The notes: generated by a model not told the origin, from the letters alone. DNA of 64,000 nucleotides from Rossellomorea vietnamensis (GCF_008180415.1 NZ_VTEI01000002.1:516518-580517); one strand, 5' to 3'. Shown: positions 45,974-55,615, counted from the first letter of the stretch. Made by a program: numbers and translations.

Positions 45974-46765
45974 TCAATCCTTTTGCCTTTCAGATCGGGA
46001 CTGTTCAGATTCCCCTTTATATTTTCTCCAGCCTACATAAGATAATGTAAGGATGATAATACTTCCTGTGGTAGTGATCATCCACCAGAGTGAAGGATCT
46101 GCTTCATCTTCCGTGAGGCCATCGAATAAATCTTCCAAATCAGTTTCCAAGGTATTCAATTCATTGATTGTTTCCGTGCCGCTTCCGCTTTCGCTTCTAT
46201 AGCGATCAATGAATGTAATCCTTGAATCAAGCTCCTGTACTTTTTCTACAGGAATATCCAATTTGATACTTGGCTGGATGATGCTGTACTTCGTCAAAAA
46301 CTGATTAAGGGTCGAATGATATTCTTCTGCATCCCCCTCATTGGCAGCCGTCTGCATCTGCTGAAAAGCTGACATAATCGGCTTTTCCATCTCAGTCCAC
46401 AATGGCTGATGCTGCGAAGAAATTGTATCCATGACCAGTCTGAATGTGATGACCGAATCAATTCGCTGCTCTGCCGACTCGGTCGTATTCGCTAGAGATT
46501 GCAGAGCTCCTTCATGAGCCACTGTAAGAATCCGGAGTTCGTCCATTGAAAAGGAACGTTCCCTTGCATTCACTTCAGAAAACTTGTCCGAAAAATATTG
46601 TAAAAGCTGCTTCGCTTCATCGAACCTTCCAGACTTTGTCATTTGCAAGGCCTCGTCCGCGATTGTATCCAGCTCTTTTAAAGAAGCCTCTTCAGCTGAT
46701 GAATGTACAGGAAAACTTATCATAAAGAGAATGAGCGCGATAAAAATCAACCGGAATAATTTCAT
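45974..46765 (-). CDS. ypjB: Sporulation protein YpjB
   Basis: The 263-residue protein has a signal peptide (LFRLIFIALILFMISFPVHS), an extracytoplasmic helical domain, and a C-terminal transmembrane helix (WWMITTTGSIIILTLSYVGW, near residue 228) followed by a basic tail. This is the YpjB family, associated with sporulation in B. subtilis but of undefined function. GGGGGG lies upstream of the ATG. Co-directional with ypjA, 68 bp apart. Confidence 0.85.
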   Translation of the reverse strand: MKLFRLIFIALILFMISFPVHSSAEEASLKELDTIADEALQMTKSGRFDEAKQLLQYFSDKFSEVNARERSFSMDELRILTVAHEGALQSLANTTESAEQRIDSVITFRLVMDTISSQHQPLWTEMEKPIMSAFQQMQTAANEGDAEEYHSTLNQFLTKYSIIQPSIKLDIPVEKVQELDSRITFIDRYRSESGSGTETINELNTLETDLEDLFDGLTEDEADPSLWWMITTTGSIIILTLSYVGWRKYKGESEQSRSERQKD

Positions 46766-46833
46766 ACTTGTCCCCCCTCAAACTACTAATAAAGTGTATG
46801 AGGGTGTGCACAAGAGTAGACCTCAAAATTCTA

Positions 46834-47427
46834 TCACCCCAGATGAATATTCCGTCTTTCCACTTTTTGTGTGAAGTAATAGCAAAGGAAGATAGACAAT
46901 AAACTCAACCAGAAAGTAAAGTAGCCTATTTCCCTGATATATAGATGAAGCTGAGAATAGACCGGATACTGCATGAACACATAATCAATAATATCATTGT
47001 GCAGAGTCCACACAGCGGCTGCTATAATATGCCAGACTTTCACACGGTAATATGGGGAGTAGAGTAAACCCTGAACTGCCATCGCAAAGTGAGAACCTAT
47101 CAGCATATACCCTTCCCAAGGCAGGTATCCAGTAACCCCAAGAGTCAGCAAGTTCATGACGACTGCCCAGATTCCATATTTAAATAATGTTATGATCGCT
47201 AAAGCTTCCATCAACGGCCAATTTCTGCCTCTTAATAAAGCTGCTACTACAAAACAAAAGAAGAGACTGGCTGTCGGGCTGTCAGGAACAAAAACCATGA
47301 AATGAGGCGCCGTTCTTTCCAATTGAGGAAGATACCAGATGTAGCCATAAATAGTGCCCAGTATATTGACAGCAAGCAGCAGGGCAAGAAATGATTTGTG
47401 TGTTAAATAGGAATATATTAGATTCAT
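46834..47427 (-). CDS. ypjA: YpjA, DUF1405 membrane protein
   Basis: The 197-residue integral membrane protein has about six helices (FLALLLAVNILGTIYGYIWY, ASLFFCFVVAALL, KYGIWAVVMNLLTLGVTGYL) and short loops, the DUF1405 family. Function unknown. It lies just downstream of qcrABC, after a terminator, as in B. subtilis. Confidence 0.88.
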   Translation of the reverse strand: MNLIYSYLTHKSFLALLLAVNILGTIYGYIWYLPQLERTAPHFMVFVPDSPTASLFFCFVVAALLRGRNWPLMEALAIITLFKYGIWAVVMNLLTLGVTGYLPWEGYMLIGSHFAMAVQGLLYSPYYRVKVWHIIAAAVWTLHNDIIDYVFMQYPVYSQLHLYIREIGYFTFWLSLLSIFLCYYFTQKVERRNIHLG

Positions 47428-47528
47428 GCTTTCTCCTTTTCATATCCATGATCTCTACAAACAGTTATGTATAACATTATAAGGAAAAGCGAGAAGTTTT
47501 TCATCCCGTCCTGCCCCTTATTTCATCC

Positions 47529-47562
47529 AAAAAAAGATCCGGCATCAGCCGGATCTTTTTTC
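47529..47562 (-). terminator. Terminator of qcrABC
   Basis: AAAAGATCCGGC / GCCGGATCTTTT stem with a 4-nt loop and long A and T runs. Confidence 0.92.
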
Positions 47563-47563
47563 T

Positions 47564-48334
47564 TTATTCACTTTCAAGTCCTGCGATGAATGCTGCAAGC
47601 GTTTCAAGTTCTTCATCAGTACCTTCAAACATACCAGCAGGCATTCCCGGCGGTTTACCGTTTACTGCGATATCAGCAATTTCTTCTTCGCTAAGTTCGA
47701 GGTTAGCTAATGAAGGAGCAGTTGATCCACCTTGAAGTGTATCACCGTGACAATTGATACAGCCGTTTTCCTGGTAGATTTGGTAACCTTCAGACTCAGT
47801 ATCCACTTCCACTTCTGCAACGATTTGTCCTTGCTTTTTAGCTGCATCCCAATCATGGTTAACGACAGATTCCCATGTAAGGAAGATAGTCGCTGCAAGA
47901 GCCAAAAGCATAAATCCTGTAGCAAATGGACGTTTCACCGGACGGCGTTCAGGTCCGCGGTCGATAAATGGAGCAAGCAAAAGTGCTCCAAATGCAAGTC
48001 CTGGAATTACGAATGCACCGATGACATTATATGGGCCTGATGCATAAGTATACTTCAATAATTGATAAAGAAATAAGAAATACCAATCTGGTAATGGAAT
48101 ATATCCCGCATCCGTTGGATCGGCAATACGTTCTAACGGTGATGGGTGAGCGACCGTCAGACAAAGATAACCGATTAAGAATACCGCTCCGACCAACCAT
48201 TCTTTTAATAAGAAGTTAGGCCAGAAGGCTTCTGTTTTTCCAGGGAACTCGGAATAATCTTTCGGAATATTAGGCTTACGTTCTGCAGGCACACGAGAGT
48301 CGCCTACGAACTTCATCCCTTTTCCTCTATGCAT
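47564..48334 (-). CDS. qcrC: Menaquinol:cytochrome c reductase cytochrome b/c subunit QcrC
   Basis: The 256-residue protein fuses a subunit IV-like part (three membrane helices, with the conserved PLPDWYFLFLYQLLKY) to a C-terminal cytochrome c domain with heme motif GCINCHG and methionine ligand in GMPAGM. It passes electrons from the menaquinol bc complex to cytochrome c. AAGGAGGGG is 6 bp from the ATG. Third gene of qcrA-qcrB-qcrC. Confidence 0.95.
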   Translation of the reverse strand: MHRGKGMKFVGDSRVPAERKPNIPKDYSEFPGKTEAFWPNFLLKEWLVGAVFLIGYLCLTVAHPSPLERIADPTDAGYIPLPDWYFLFLYQLLKYTYASGPYNVIGAFVIPGLAFGALLLAPFIDRGPERRPVKRPFATGFMLLALAATIFLTWESVVNHDWDAAKKQGQIVAEVEVDTESEGYQIYQENGCINCHGDTLQGGSTAPSLANLELSEEEIADIAVNGKPPGMPAGMFEGTDEELETLAAFIAGLESE

Positions 48335-48388
48335 AGTGTCCCCTCCTTTTTAGTTAAAGTGAATCAATAACCACATTGAATTAAGATC

Positions 48389-49063
48389 TTACAATGGACC
48401 TGAAATCCCTTGTTTACGGATCATCAGGAAGTGAGCCCCCATTAATCCCAGCAATGCTGCAGGAAGGAAGAACACATGTATAGCAAAGAAACGGGTAAGG
48501 GTCTGCGCTCCTACGATCGTAGCGTCACCGGCAAGCAGAATCTTTACTTGTTCTCCAATGAAAGGAGTCGCGGCCGCAATTTCCAAGCCGACTTTAGTCG
48601 CAAATAGCGCTTTCATATCCCATGGCAGTAAGTATCCTGTGAAACCAAGACCAAGCATCACGAAGAAGATAAGCACTCCGACAACCCAGTTCAGTTCACG
48701 CGGTTTCTTGTATGCTCCTTGGAAAAAGACGCGCAGTGTATGTAAGAACATCATTACAATAACTAAACTCGCTCCCCAGTGGTGCATACCCCGGACGATT
48801 TGTCCGAAAGCTACTTCATTTTGAAGATAATAAACAGATTGCCAAGCATTTTGAATATCTGGAACGTAGTACATTGTCAGGAACATCCCAGACAAGATCT
48901 GAATGACTGTCACGAAGAAAGTCAATCCGCCAAAGCAGTAAACAAATGCAGAGAAATGATGTGCAGGGTTAACATGCTCAGGTACTTCGTGATCAGCGAT
49001 ATCACGCCATAAAGGCGTAATGTCTAAACGCTCATCAACCCAATCATACATTTTGTTCAGCAC
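48389..49063 (-). CDS. qcrB: Menaquinol:cytochrome c reductase cytochrome b subunit QcrB
   Basis: The 224-residue protein has four membrane helices and paired histidines for the two b hemes (RGMHHWGASLVIVMMFLHT and FFAIHVFFLPAALLGLMGAH). Cys43 in FVYCFGG is the residue that binds the extra heme covalently in B. subtilis. GTG start (49061-49063) with AAAGGAGG inside the end of qcrA and only 3 bp between the genes. Confidence 0.95.
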   Translation of the reverse strand: MLNKMYDWVDERLDITPLWRDIADHEVPEHVNPAHHFSAFVYCFGGLTFFVTVIQILSGMFLTMYYVPDIQNAWQSVYYLQNEVAFGQIVRGMHHWGASLVIVMMFLHTLRVFFQGAYKKPRELNWVVGVLIFFVMLGLGFTGYLLPWDMKALFATKVGLEIAAATPFIGEQVKILLAGDATIVGAQTLTRFFAIHVFFLPAALLGLMGAHFLMIRKQGISGPL

Positions 49064-49066
49064 GGA

Positions 49067-49582
49067 TTACGCCTCCTTTACTAGATTATTTGCTTCCGGT
49101 TTTCCAAGGTACAGAATTCCGTCTTTAACTTGTGTTGGATATACATCCAACGGTGATACCGGCGGTGTTCCAGGAATATTCTTCCCGTTCTTCTTGTAAA
49201 GACCGCCATGACATGGGCAGTAGAACATGTTTTCATTGTTCTTATCGCCATTCCAGTTAACTGTACATCCCAAGTGTTTACAAACAGGTGAAAGTGCTAC
49301 GATTTCATCATTTTCATTTTTGTAAACCCAAGCTGTCTGCGTAACATCAGAAGTATACCACGCATCGACTTGCTCGTAGCTGTAATCCACACGCACAGGT
49401 TCACTTGTTATTTCATCAACTTTCTGCTTCGTTGCAATGAAATCCCCTCCTGCTTCTGCTTTCAAAACAGGATCGATTGCAAATCGAACCATTGGCATCA
49501 ACATTCCAGCAGCCATGAAACCGCCTACACCAGTAAGCGTATAATTAAGGAATTGACGTCTAGATACACGTTGTTTGCTCAT
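49067..49582 (-). CDS. qcrA: Rieske iron-sulfur subunit QcrA
   Basis: The 171-residue protein has a twin-arginine signal (RVSRRQFLNYTLTGVGGF), one N-terminal membrane helix, and 2Fe-2S motifs CKHLGCTVNW and CPCHGGLY near residues 107 and 126. It accepts electrons from menaquinol. GGGGGG lies upstream of the ATG. First gene of qcrABC, with ypiF 147 bp upstream on the same strand. Confidence 0.96.
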   Translation of the reverse strand: MSKQRVSRRQFLNYTLTGVGGFMAAGMLMPMVRFAIDPVLKAEAGGDFIATKQKVDEITSEPVRVDYSYEQVDAWYTSDVTQTAWVYKNENDEIVALSPVCKHLGCTVNWNGDKNNENMFYCPCHGGLYKKNGKNIPGTPPVSPLDVYPTQVKDGILYLGKPEANNLVKEA

Positions 49583-49729
49583 CCTTATCCCCCCTCTATC
49601 GTAAGGTCAGTCCGATGGACATTTTTCGCACAAATATAATACTAGGACATAATAATGATATATTAATCTCTCTACCAGGTCAATAACTCAGTCCTTTAAA
49701 AAGATGTCAACAATGTGACTTTTTTAAAA

Positions 49730-50194
49730 TCATCCTTCACTCTGCCATTTTTTCACGATGACATTCAGCAGTTGTTTAACCTGATCCTCCATTATTGAAT
49801 GCTTATATTTCTCATCCATATTATCGAGGGGAATTGAAGGAAGCCACATGAGGCTGCGCTCTAGTTCATCACTGGCAAATCTCCAATCGCTGTCCGAAGT
49901 CAGGAAGAAAACATATTGAAAACCGGAATCTATCATAGAGGATCTCCATTCCTGCAGCCTTTTTTCTGCAGAGCCTTCTTCTTCAGTTTTAAGATATGTA
50001 AAGGAAGGAAATAACATCAGCCTGCCTTTGAATTGATGCTCCAAATGCATGGCCAACAAAGAAATGAACTCCCCCTGTGCAGCAGATGTCTTCATATCCT
50101 CTCCGAACCCAAGCGGAAGAAGCGGAATGATTGCTGTATCAATATACTTTTTTTCTTTCAAATAAGTTTCTACTTCTTTTCCATTCCAATTCAT
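49730..50194 (-). CDS. ypiF: YpiF, DUF2487 protein
   Basis: The 154-residue cytoplasmic protein has conserved IIPLLPLGFGEDMKTSAAQG and FLTSDSDWRFA, matching DUF2487 (YpiF). Function unknown. AGAGGTG lies 6 bp before the ATG at 50192-50194, and the protein aligns from MNWNGKEVETYL; fifteen codons upstream are probably not translated. Directly upstream of qcrA. Confidence 0.85.
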   Translation of the reverse strand: MNWNGKEVETYLKEKKYIDTAIIPLLPLGFGEDMKTSAAQGEFISLLAMHLEHQFKGRLMLFPSFTYLKTEEEGSAEKRLQEWRSSMIDSGFQYVFFLTSDSDWRFASDELERSLMWLPSIPLDNMDEKYKHSIMEDQVKQLLNVIVKKWQSEG

Positions 50195-50374
50195 TAAACA
50201 ACACCTCTTATTTGTCCTTCTTGCGGAATATGATATCACTTTCGGAAAGACTTTGAAAGGTTAAAGATGTATGGGATATGAAATGGTGAAAATGTACTGT
50301 GAAAATCTTCGAATAATAGGTAGTTTCAGATGACCTTTTCGCAAATTCTATAGCTAGTGAGAAGGAATATATGG

Positions 50375-50640
50375 CTCTACGGGGCGGGCGGTGAATTGAA
50401 AAGCGGCAGCGGCCGTCTAGTTTGCAGGCCTTCAAAGCAAATAAAACCTTCAGTTTGTACTGGTGGTTTTCTCTGAGGCCGGAAGCCTTCCTTACCAGCT
50501 TCGGCCTCCGGAGGGGAAAGCTCCCCCCATTGCCTAAGAGAGTATATATATTCGGAGAGTACTCCCTTACACATAATTATTGACACTACCTCAATTCTGA
50601 AGCTTACCCGGAAAAACTCAGCTTATTTTAGGCTATTAAT
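50375..50640. repeat. Fragments of Bacillaceae intergenic repeats
   Basis: CTACGGGGCGGGCGGTGA (50378-50395) is the same type as 5925-5975. ACTGGTGGTTTTCTCTGAGG then CCGGAAGCC (50459-50490) resembles 60888-60925. CGGAAAAACTCAGCTTATTT (50611-50630) resembles the palindromes near 61107. The whole 50195-50790 gap is made of such decayed repeats, and no gene is recognised. Confidence 0.5.
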
Positions 50641-50790
50641 TGCCTTCAGCACGGATACCTCTCCTCCTGCTGGAATGGCCAGAAGGGATACGGAATTGGA
50701 TTATTCTATAGAAAGAGGGTGTTTTATATCATGCTATAAGCTCTCTGGAACCTCCGGGAGAACCAGGAGTTTTCAAAAACCAATTGTTAA

Positions 50791-50826
50791 AATAAAAAAG
50801 CCGACAATCCTGATAGATTGTCAGCT
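50791..50826 (-). terminator. Terminator of ypiB
   Basis: GCTGACAATC / GATTGTCGGC on the minus strand with a 6-nt loop, then TTTTTTATTTT. Confidence 0.88.
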
Positions 50827-50832
50827 CCATGG

Positions 50833-51375
50833 TTAAACCGGCAAGCTCTTTAATTTTGAAGTCAATTCCCTGAACTTTTCTTTATCGTTCCGATCCAGTG
50901 CATCATCGATGGCATCGAGGAGTTTCTGTCTCTGGTATGTCTCGATACTGATTTTAAGGAACTGTTCAGCTATTATCCTGTCTTTCTCATTAATTAACAA
51001 ATATTTCGGCATGAAAGGATTTTCTTCACGAACCGCGGCATACTGGTACGAAGCATTGGCCTTAGTGAAATTGAGCTGAATATAAATATCCTCATCCTTA
51101 TTCAGCCTGATATCATGAAAAGATTTTTCAGCATCCGTCGTCATAATGTTTTCTTTATAAAACCTGAACGGCACTTCCTCTACACAATGGGTGGACATGA
51201 CCAGCCCTCTTGGACAATATTGTGCTTCTTCGACAAAATGAACTTTTTTCATTAGCTGGTCATGGCTCATAAGGTAATTCAGAATCCAGACACACTCACG
51301 TCTCTTCAGCTGGTAACGATTTAAGAACCACCGGATGAAATCCTTTTTCTCGTTGACAGATACAGGGGTCTTCAT
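50833..51375 (-). CDS. ypiB: YpiB (UPF0302)
   Basis: The 180-residue protein is of the UPF0302 (YpiB) family, with conserved [20 protein letters not shown] and [16 protein letters not shown] at the N terminus. The C-terminal helical segment ([20 protein letters not shown]) belongs to the IDEAL motif, a short sequence shared by a few Bacillus competence and stress proteins. Function unknown. Follows ypiA by 47 bp. Confidence 0.85.
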   Translation of the reverse strand: MKTPVSVNEKKDFIRWFLNRYQLKRRECVWILNYLMSHDQLMKKVHFVEEAQYCPRGLVMSTHCVEEVPFRFYKENIMTTDAEKSFHDIRLNKDEDIYIQLNFTKANASYQYAAVREENPFMPKYLLINEKDRIIAEQFLKISIETYQRQKLLDAIDDALDRNDKEKFRELTSKLKSLPV

Positions 51376-51422
51376 TCATTTCCCTCCTCTGCGTATTTTG
51401 TCCTGCAGTGTTATACAGGCAG

Positions 51423-52682
51423 TCATTCTTCCAACCTTTCAATCATCATAGCCCACTCTTCATTTGTTGGATCTTTCTTTACCAATTCATTAAATACTTC
51501 TCTGGCCTCTCCGCGTTTTCCTTCTTCGATAAGGAAATATCCATATTCCTGAAGAAATTCTGGATGTTCTTTAAAGAAAGTATATGCAAGTCGGTATTGT
51601 TTTAATGCTTCTTTGTAATCCTCTGTTTTTTCGTAAGCAGCTGCTGCGTCCCAATGAAGCTGGGGATCTTCTTCTCCTTCACTCTCCATCAATTTAATGA
51701 TTTCAAGAATGTCCTCGTATCTTTCCTGGCGGAGGAAGAGTTTGTTTAAGGTCAGAGCAGCTTCCATATAGCCTTGGTCAAGCGCCAGAGATTCACGCAT
51801 GAATTTTTCAGCATCCTCTTCCAAGCCGAGCTTCAAGGAAATTTTCCCTCCGTGGAATAGGAGTTCCTTGTTGAACTCGTCATGAGTAATCCCTTCTCTC
51901 ACTGTTTCCAGACTCTTTTCAAGCTCCTCTTCGTGTTCGTAAGCCTTGGATAGGAGCAGATACAGCGAATTATAGTCAGGATCCAATGCTTTCACAGATT
52001 CCAATTTTTCTATCGCCTTGGTATAGTACCCCGCTTGATAGGCTGTAAAGGCATAGCCAAACAGCGTATTGATTTCCAAATGCTCATCAAGAGCCTTCTC
52101 GTAATGATGCAGTGCCTGTTCGAAGTCTCCCCCCGCACTGAGAGCTTCACCCATCCTTTGATGGACATCCACTCCGCCGACATTCGTCTTTTGAGCTTTA
52201 AGGACATTTTCGTAAGACCGGATCGCTTCAAGAAACTTTCCTATCTCAAGGTAAAGTTCACCAAGCGCAAAATCAATCACTGGTTCTGACGGGAGAATCT
52301 TTTTAGCCTGAAGCAGCTTTTGCTCACTCACTTCAAAAAGCCCCTGCATTTGATACAAGTCTGCTTGTAACAGCAATGCCCTCGGATAGTCAGGGTCCCC
52401 TTCCCCCATTTCTGAAAGCAGTTCAAGGGCACCCTCCTCATCATCCATTTCAACAAGGACTTCCGCAAGTGTCACAATCAGCTCGCCTTCACCAGGGTAG
52501 CTGCCTAAAAGGAGTTCAAGCAATTCTTTTGTCTCCTCCAAAAAACCTAAGTGGTAAAGATTTTCTGCAAGTGTAAACTTCTCTTCATCAGTACCTAGAT
52601 TCTTCACCCGCTTGAAATGTTTTGCAGCGTTGTCAAGGTCTCCTTGTTCCAGTGATGTCAGCATTTCTTCTGCATAGTTCAT
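51423..52682 (-). CDS. ypiA: TPR-repeat protein YpiA
   Basis: The 419-residue acidic protein is built of about eleven tetratricopeptide repeats (for example LLQADLYQMQGLFEVSEQKL, DYNSLYLLLSKAYEHEEELE, HWDAAAAYEKTEDYKEALKQ). No enzymatic domain or membrane segment is present. It is likely a protein-protein interaction scaffold; the partner is unknown. ypiA-ypiB is conserved in Bacillus. Confidence 0.88.
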   Translation of the reverse strand: MNYAEEMLTSLEQGDLDNAAKHFKRVKNLGTDEEKFTLAENLYHLGFLEETKELLELLLGSYPGEGELIVTLAEVLVEMDDEEGALELLSEMGEGDPDYPRALLLQADLYQMQGLFEVSEQKLLQAKKILPSEPVIDFALGELYLEIGKFLEAIRSYENVLKAQKTNVGGVDVHQRMGEALSAGGDFEQALHHYEKALDEHLEINTLFGYAFTAYQAGYYTKAIEKLESVKALDPDYNSLYLLLSKAYEHEEELEKSLETVREGITHDEFNKELLFHGGKISLKLGLEEDAEKFMRESLALDQGYMEAALTLNKLFLRQERYEDILEIIKLMESEGEEDPQLHWDAAAAYEKTEDYKEALKQYRLAYTFFKEHPEFLQEYGYFLIEEGKRGEAREVFNELVKKDPTNEEWAMMIERLEE

Positions 52683-52749
52683 ATCAAAAATCCTTTCTTC
52701 TACAAATACTTTTATAGAAGGGTTAATTAGAAATTATATCAAGAGATGA

Positions 52750-53646
52750 TCAAGTTAAATAGCCGGGATTTTTAATGATCAATTCTTCCCCGATCCCTGG
52801 CTGAAAGAAGCATCTTCCATTAGACATAAGTACTTTACCCTTGTTTACTGTAAGAAGTAACATATGATTATCATAAAGAAATGATTGGCAATGGGCAACT
52901 ATTTCAGAGGCAGGGCTTTCATATAGGTTATAACTAATTTCTCCGCCTACCATGAAATTCCCTTTAAGAGGAAAGATACCAATTTTTTTCAAAATCTGCA
53001 GGGGCATCGGCTTTTTGGTGGAGATTGGTGACTGAATATGAGGAATGCCTTGATCTGATAGGATTTCCTGCCATGAATTCACTAACCTGTCTCTTTTCCT
53101 TTTGTCGATTTCTGATGAAATAAGAGGACAAAAAACCAACGGGTAACCATATAAAGCTTCTTTTACCCAACCCCATGCTATGTTCCTTAGATCTTCTTCT
53201 GTTGAAAATTCAATAAATACTGCCGGGATTTTATTTCGCTTTAGACACCTTATCAGTTCCGGTGTGATCAGCCTGGCTTTGCATCGGAGGACGATGACAT
53301 AATCTATCGGACTAGACAGCAGTGAAGTCCTTAAACGTCTTAAGTTCGCTTTAAGTTCCGACTGATAATCTATTGAAAATGAGGTAACCAGGGTAGTGCA
53401 CCCCTTCATAATGAATTCAGTTGTAAAATATGACTTGAAATGGTCAAACTTTAAAAAATCAGGAAGTTCAAGATCTGCCATAACGTGGACAGGCGACATC
53501 AAGAAAGGGGAAACATTCATCCGCGGTATAGTATAACGTTTAAAGTTTGAATTAATTGATCGAATTCTATTATCTTGTATAAGCATGGTGATATCTCTTC
53601 TCCGGTCATATTCAATACAGGGTACATTTTCTATAATATATGCCAT
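52750..53646 (-). CDS. Amidohydrolase-like protein of unknown function
   Basis: The 298-residue protein starts MAYIIENVPCIEYDRR and has a layout recalling the amidohydrolase superfamily: a short N-terminal beta part with ITMLIQDNRIRSI, a barrel-like middle (MKGCTTLVTSFSIDYQSELKANL, IDYVIVLRCKARLITPELIR, IPAVFIEFSTEEDL), and a C-terminal part where LLLTVNKGKVLMSNGRC resembles the terminal beta strand pair. The HxH metal motif and other ligands are not visible, so it is probably not a metal hydrolase. It lies between aroA and ypiA, where B. subtilis has no gene. Confidence 0.6.
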   Translation of the reverse strand: MAYIIENVPCIEYDRRRDITMLIQDNRIRSINSNFKRYTIPRMNVSPFLMSPVHVMADLELPDFLKFDHFKSYFTTEFIMKGCTTLVTSFSIDYQSELKANLRRLRTSLLSSPIDYVIVLRCKARLITPELIRCLKRNKIPAVFIEFSTEEDLRNIAWGWVKEALYGYPLVFCPLISSEIDKRKRDRLVNSWQEILSDQGIPHIQSPISTKKPMPLQILKKIGIFPLKGNFMVGGEISYNLYESPASEIVAHCQSFLYDNHMLLLTVNKGKVLMSNGRCFFQPGIGEELIIKNPGYLT

Positions 53647-53956
53647 CGCCAGCTCTCCCTTCTTCTCTTAAGACAAGCTATGAGATAAAGAGCAAAGTGA
53701 TGACAAATAATTTGATAATCTAGTCTCTATTATCCTATGGATATGCACTGCTAGTTTCATCAAGAGACCCATTCCTAAGTAGAGGAGCCCAATCTGAATG
53801 CGGCGTAAAGATACCCCAAAAAATTCCCGGCTCCCCTAAGTATCCGCTTGAAAGACTTAGGAAGTGTTTAAATAGTCTCCTGGTTTTCCAAGAGACATCT
53901 GAGACCCTCTGAAAAAAATCGAGAGACACATTCTGCCCCAGCCATTTTGATATAGG

Positions 53957-53998
53957 AAAAAGGCGTCTCCGTTCGACCCTTGAACAGAAACACCTTTC
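53957..53998 (-). terminator. Terminator, probably of the aro/his/tyr operon
   Basis: AAAGGTGTTTCTGTTC / GAACGGAGACGCCTTT with a 7-nt loop, then TTCC on the minus strand. It lies beyond two repeat copies downstream of aroA. The rest of 53647-53956 shows nothing else. Confidence 0.7.
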
Positions 53999-54015
53999 AG
54001 AGATGAATTTAAGAA

Positions 54016-54208
54016 ATGGCTCTTTCGTAAACTTTGTTGCTATTTAATATTAATTCCAAAGAAATATCAATATTTATAAGGAAAAATACAGTAATACCGA
54101 AAAGAAAAGAGCTACTCTTCCTGATAAGAGATAATACTCTTAGTATCCGGGGGAAAATCCGGCTCTTGGGATTTTCCCGAAAGCAAGATATATGCGAAAA
54201 CAGCCTTA
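54016..54208 (+). repeat. Dispersed inverted-repeat element, copy 6
   Basis: AATGGCTCTTTCGTAAACTT at the left, ATATGCGAAAACAGCCTT at the right, with hairpins AAGAGATAATACTCTT and GGGAAAATCC / GGATTTTCCC inside. About 193 bp. Confidence 0.85.
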
Positions 54209-54318
54209 TGAAAAGAAAAGAGCTGCTCTCCCCGATTAGAGAGAAAACCATTAGTTTCCGGGGGAAAATCCAGCTCTTGGGACTTTTCCAGAAGACGCAA
54301 AATATGTGAAAACAGCTT
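54209..54318 (+). repeat. Tandem duplication of the right half of copy 6
   Basis: From GAAAAGAAAAGAGCTGCTCT to AAAACAGCTT it repeats the right-hand part of copy 6, including GGGGGAAAATCC and a diverged terminal repeat. It runs into the aroA stop codon. Confidence 0.8.
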
Positions 54319-55615
54319 AAGTAATTGACAATGAAGCAAGGTCTGAATAAAACGCAGGAAAAGAGATATTGACGGCATCGGCATTTTTCAAGGTGACTTC
54401 TTCTTTGCTGAGCAGAGCTGCTACAGCGAGCGTCATGCCTATTCTATGATCTCCCATGGAATCAACCATCCCACCATATAATTCGGTTTTTCCATTAATA
54501 ATCATGCCATCCTCCGTGCTTTCAATATCGGCTCCAAGAACTTTCAATTGAGAGACAATGGCATCAATGCGGTTGGTTTCTTTCACTTTCAGTTCTTCTG
54601 CATCTTTGATTATCGTACGCCCTTCTGCTTGCGTAGCCAGTAAGGCGATTACAGGAAGTTCATCTATCAGTGAAGGGATGATTTCTCCACCAATCTCAAT
54701 TCCTCTTAGTGACGAAGTTTCAACCGTGATGGTACCCCTCTCTTCAAATTCACTGGTTTCTTTTGATTTTACTACAGTAATATTCGCTCCCATTTTTTCC
54801 ATCACTGTGATGATTCCTGTTCTTGTCGGATTAAGCCCAACATCCTGCAGGACCAATGTACTGCCAGGCACTATCGCAGCTGCCACAAGGAAAAAAGCGG
54901 CTGAAGAAATGTCTCCAGGGACTCTAACTTCTGTTCCTTTGAATTGCTGACCCCCGCTCACTGTAATCAAGCCATTCTCATTGCTGATATCCCCGCCGAA
55001 TTTTTTGATCATTGTTTCGGTATGATTCCGGGTAGAAACCGGTTCCTTAATAGCCGATATTCCATCTGCTTGAAGTGCAGCAAAGATCATGGCTGATTTT
55101 ACTTGAGCACTGGCTACTGTAAGCTGGTAATCAACAGGAGAAAGCTTTCCGCCCCTGATGGACAATGGGGTGAATTCGCCATTTCTCCGGCCGGCTATAT
55201 CTGCTCCGAAAAGACTGAGGGGTCCTGTTACACGCTTCATAGGTCTCTTGGCAATTGATTCATCCCCCACAATGACAGAATGAAACGGCCTTCCTGCCAG
55301 CATGCCGGACATCAGGCGGGCGGTCGTACCGGAATTTCCGACATCTAGAATATTCTCAGGCTCTTTAAGGCCTTCCCAGCCTTTTCCGTAGACAATTACC
55401 TTGTTACCCTCTTCCTTGATTTCCACTCCCATTTGCTTAAAGCAGGTCATCGTACTGATGCAATCTTCCGCTTTCAAAAAATTATGTATGACCGTTGTGC
55501 CCTTGGCAATTGCCCCAAACATAATGGAGCGATGGGAGATGGACTTGTCGCCGGGCACCTTCATTTCACCCTTAATCCCATTGCTCATGAAAGCTAATTT
55601 TTTCGACGATTCCAT
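54317..55615 (-). CDS. aroA: 3-phosphoshikimate 1-carboxyvinyltransferase (EPSP synthase)
   Basis: The 432-residue enzyme (aroE in B. subtilis naming) has VPGDKSISHRSIM, NSGTTARLMSGMLAG, AKRPMKRVTGPL and KVKETNRIDAI, the phosphate and PEP-binding motifs. The NSGTT motif and overall form match class II enzymes of Firmicutes, in which GDESIAKRPM is typical. Sixth step of the shikimate pathway. Last gene of hisC-tyrA-aroA; its stop codon is contiguous with a dispersed repeat copy. GGGAGGC-type site before the ATG. Confidence 0.95.
   Translation of the reverse strand: MESSKKLAFMSNGIKGEMKVPGDKSISHRSIMFGAIAKGTTVIHNFLKAEDCISTMTCFKQMGVEIKEEGNKVIVYGKGWEGLKEPENILDVGNSGTTARLMSGMLAGRPFHSVIVGDESIAKRPMKRVTGPLSLFGADIAGRRNGEFTPLSIRGGKLSPVDYQLTVASAQVKSAMIFAALQADGISAIKEPVSTRNHTETMIKKFGGDISNENGLITVSGGQQFKGTEVRVPGDISSAAFFLVAAAIVPGSTLVLQDVGLNPTRTGIITVMEKMGANITVVKSKETSEFEERGTITVETSSLRGIEIGGEIIPSLIDELPVIALLATQAEGRTIIKDAEELKVKETNRIDAIVSQLKVLGADIESTEDGMIINGKTELYGGMVDSMGDHRIGMTLAVAALLSKEEVTLKNADAVNISFPAFYSDLASLSIT

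Noticed and set aside
53735..53929. 64-codon minus-strand frame MSLDFFQRVSDVSW
   Set aside because: No binding site, no similarity to a known protein, and it lies in low-information intergenic sequence.
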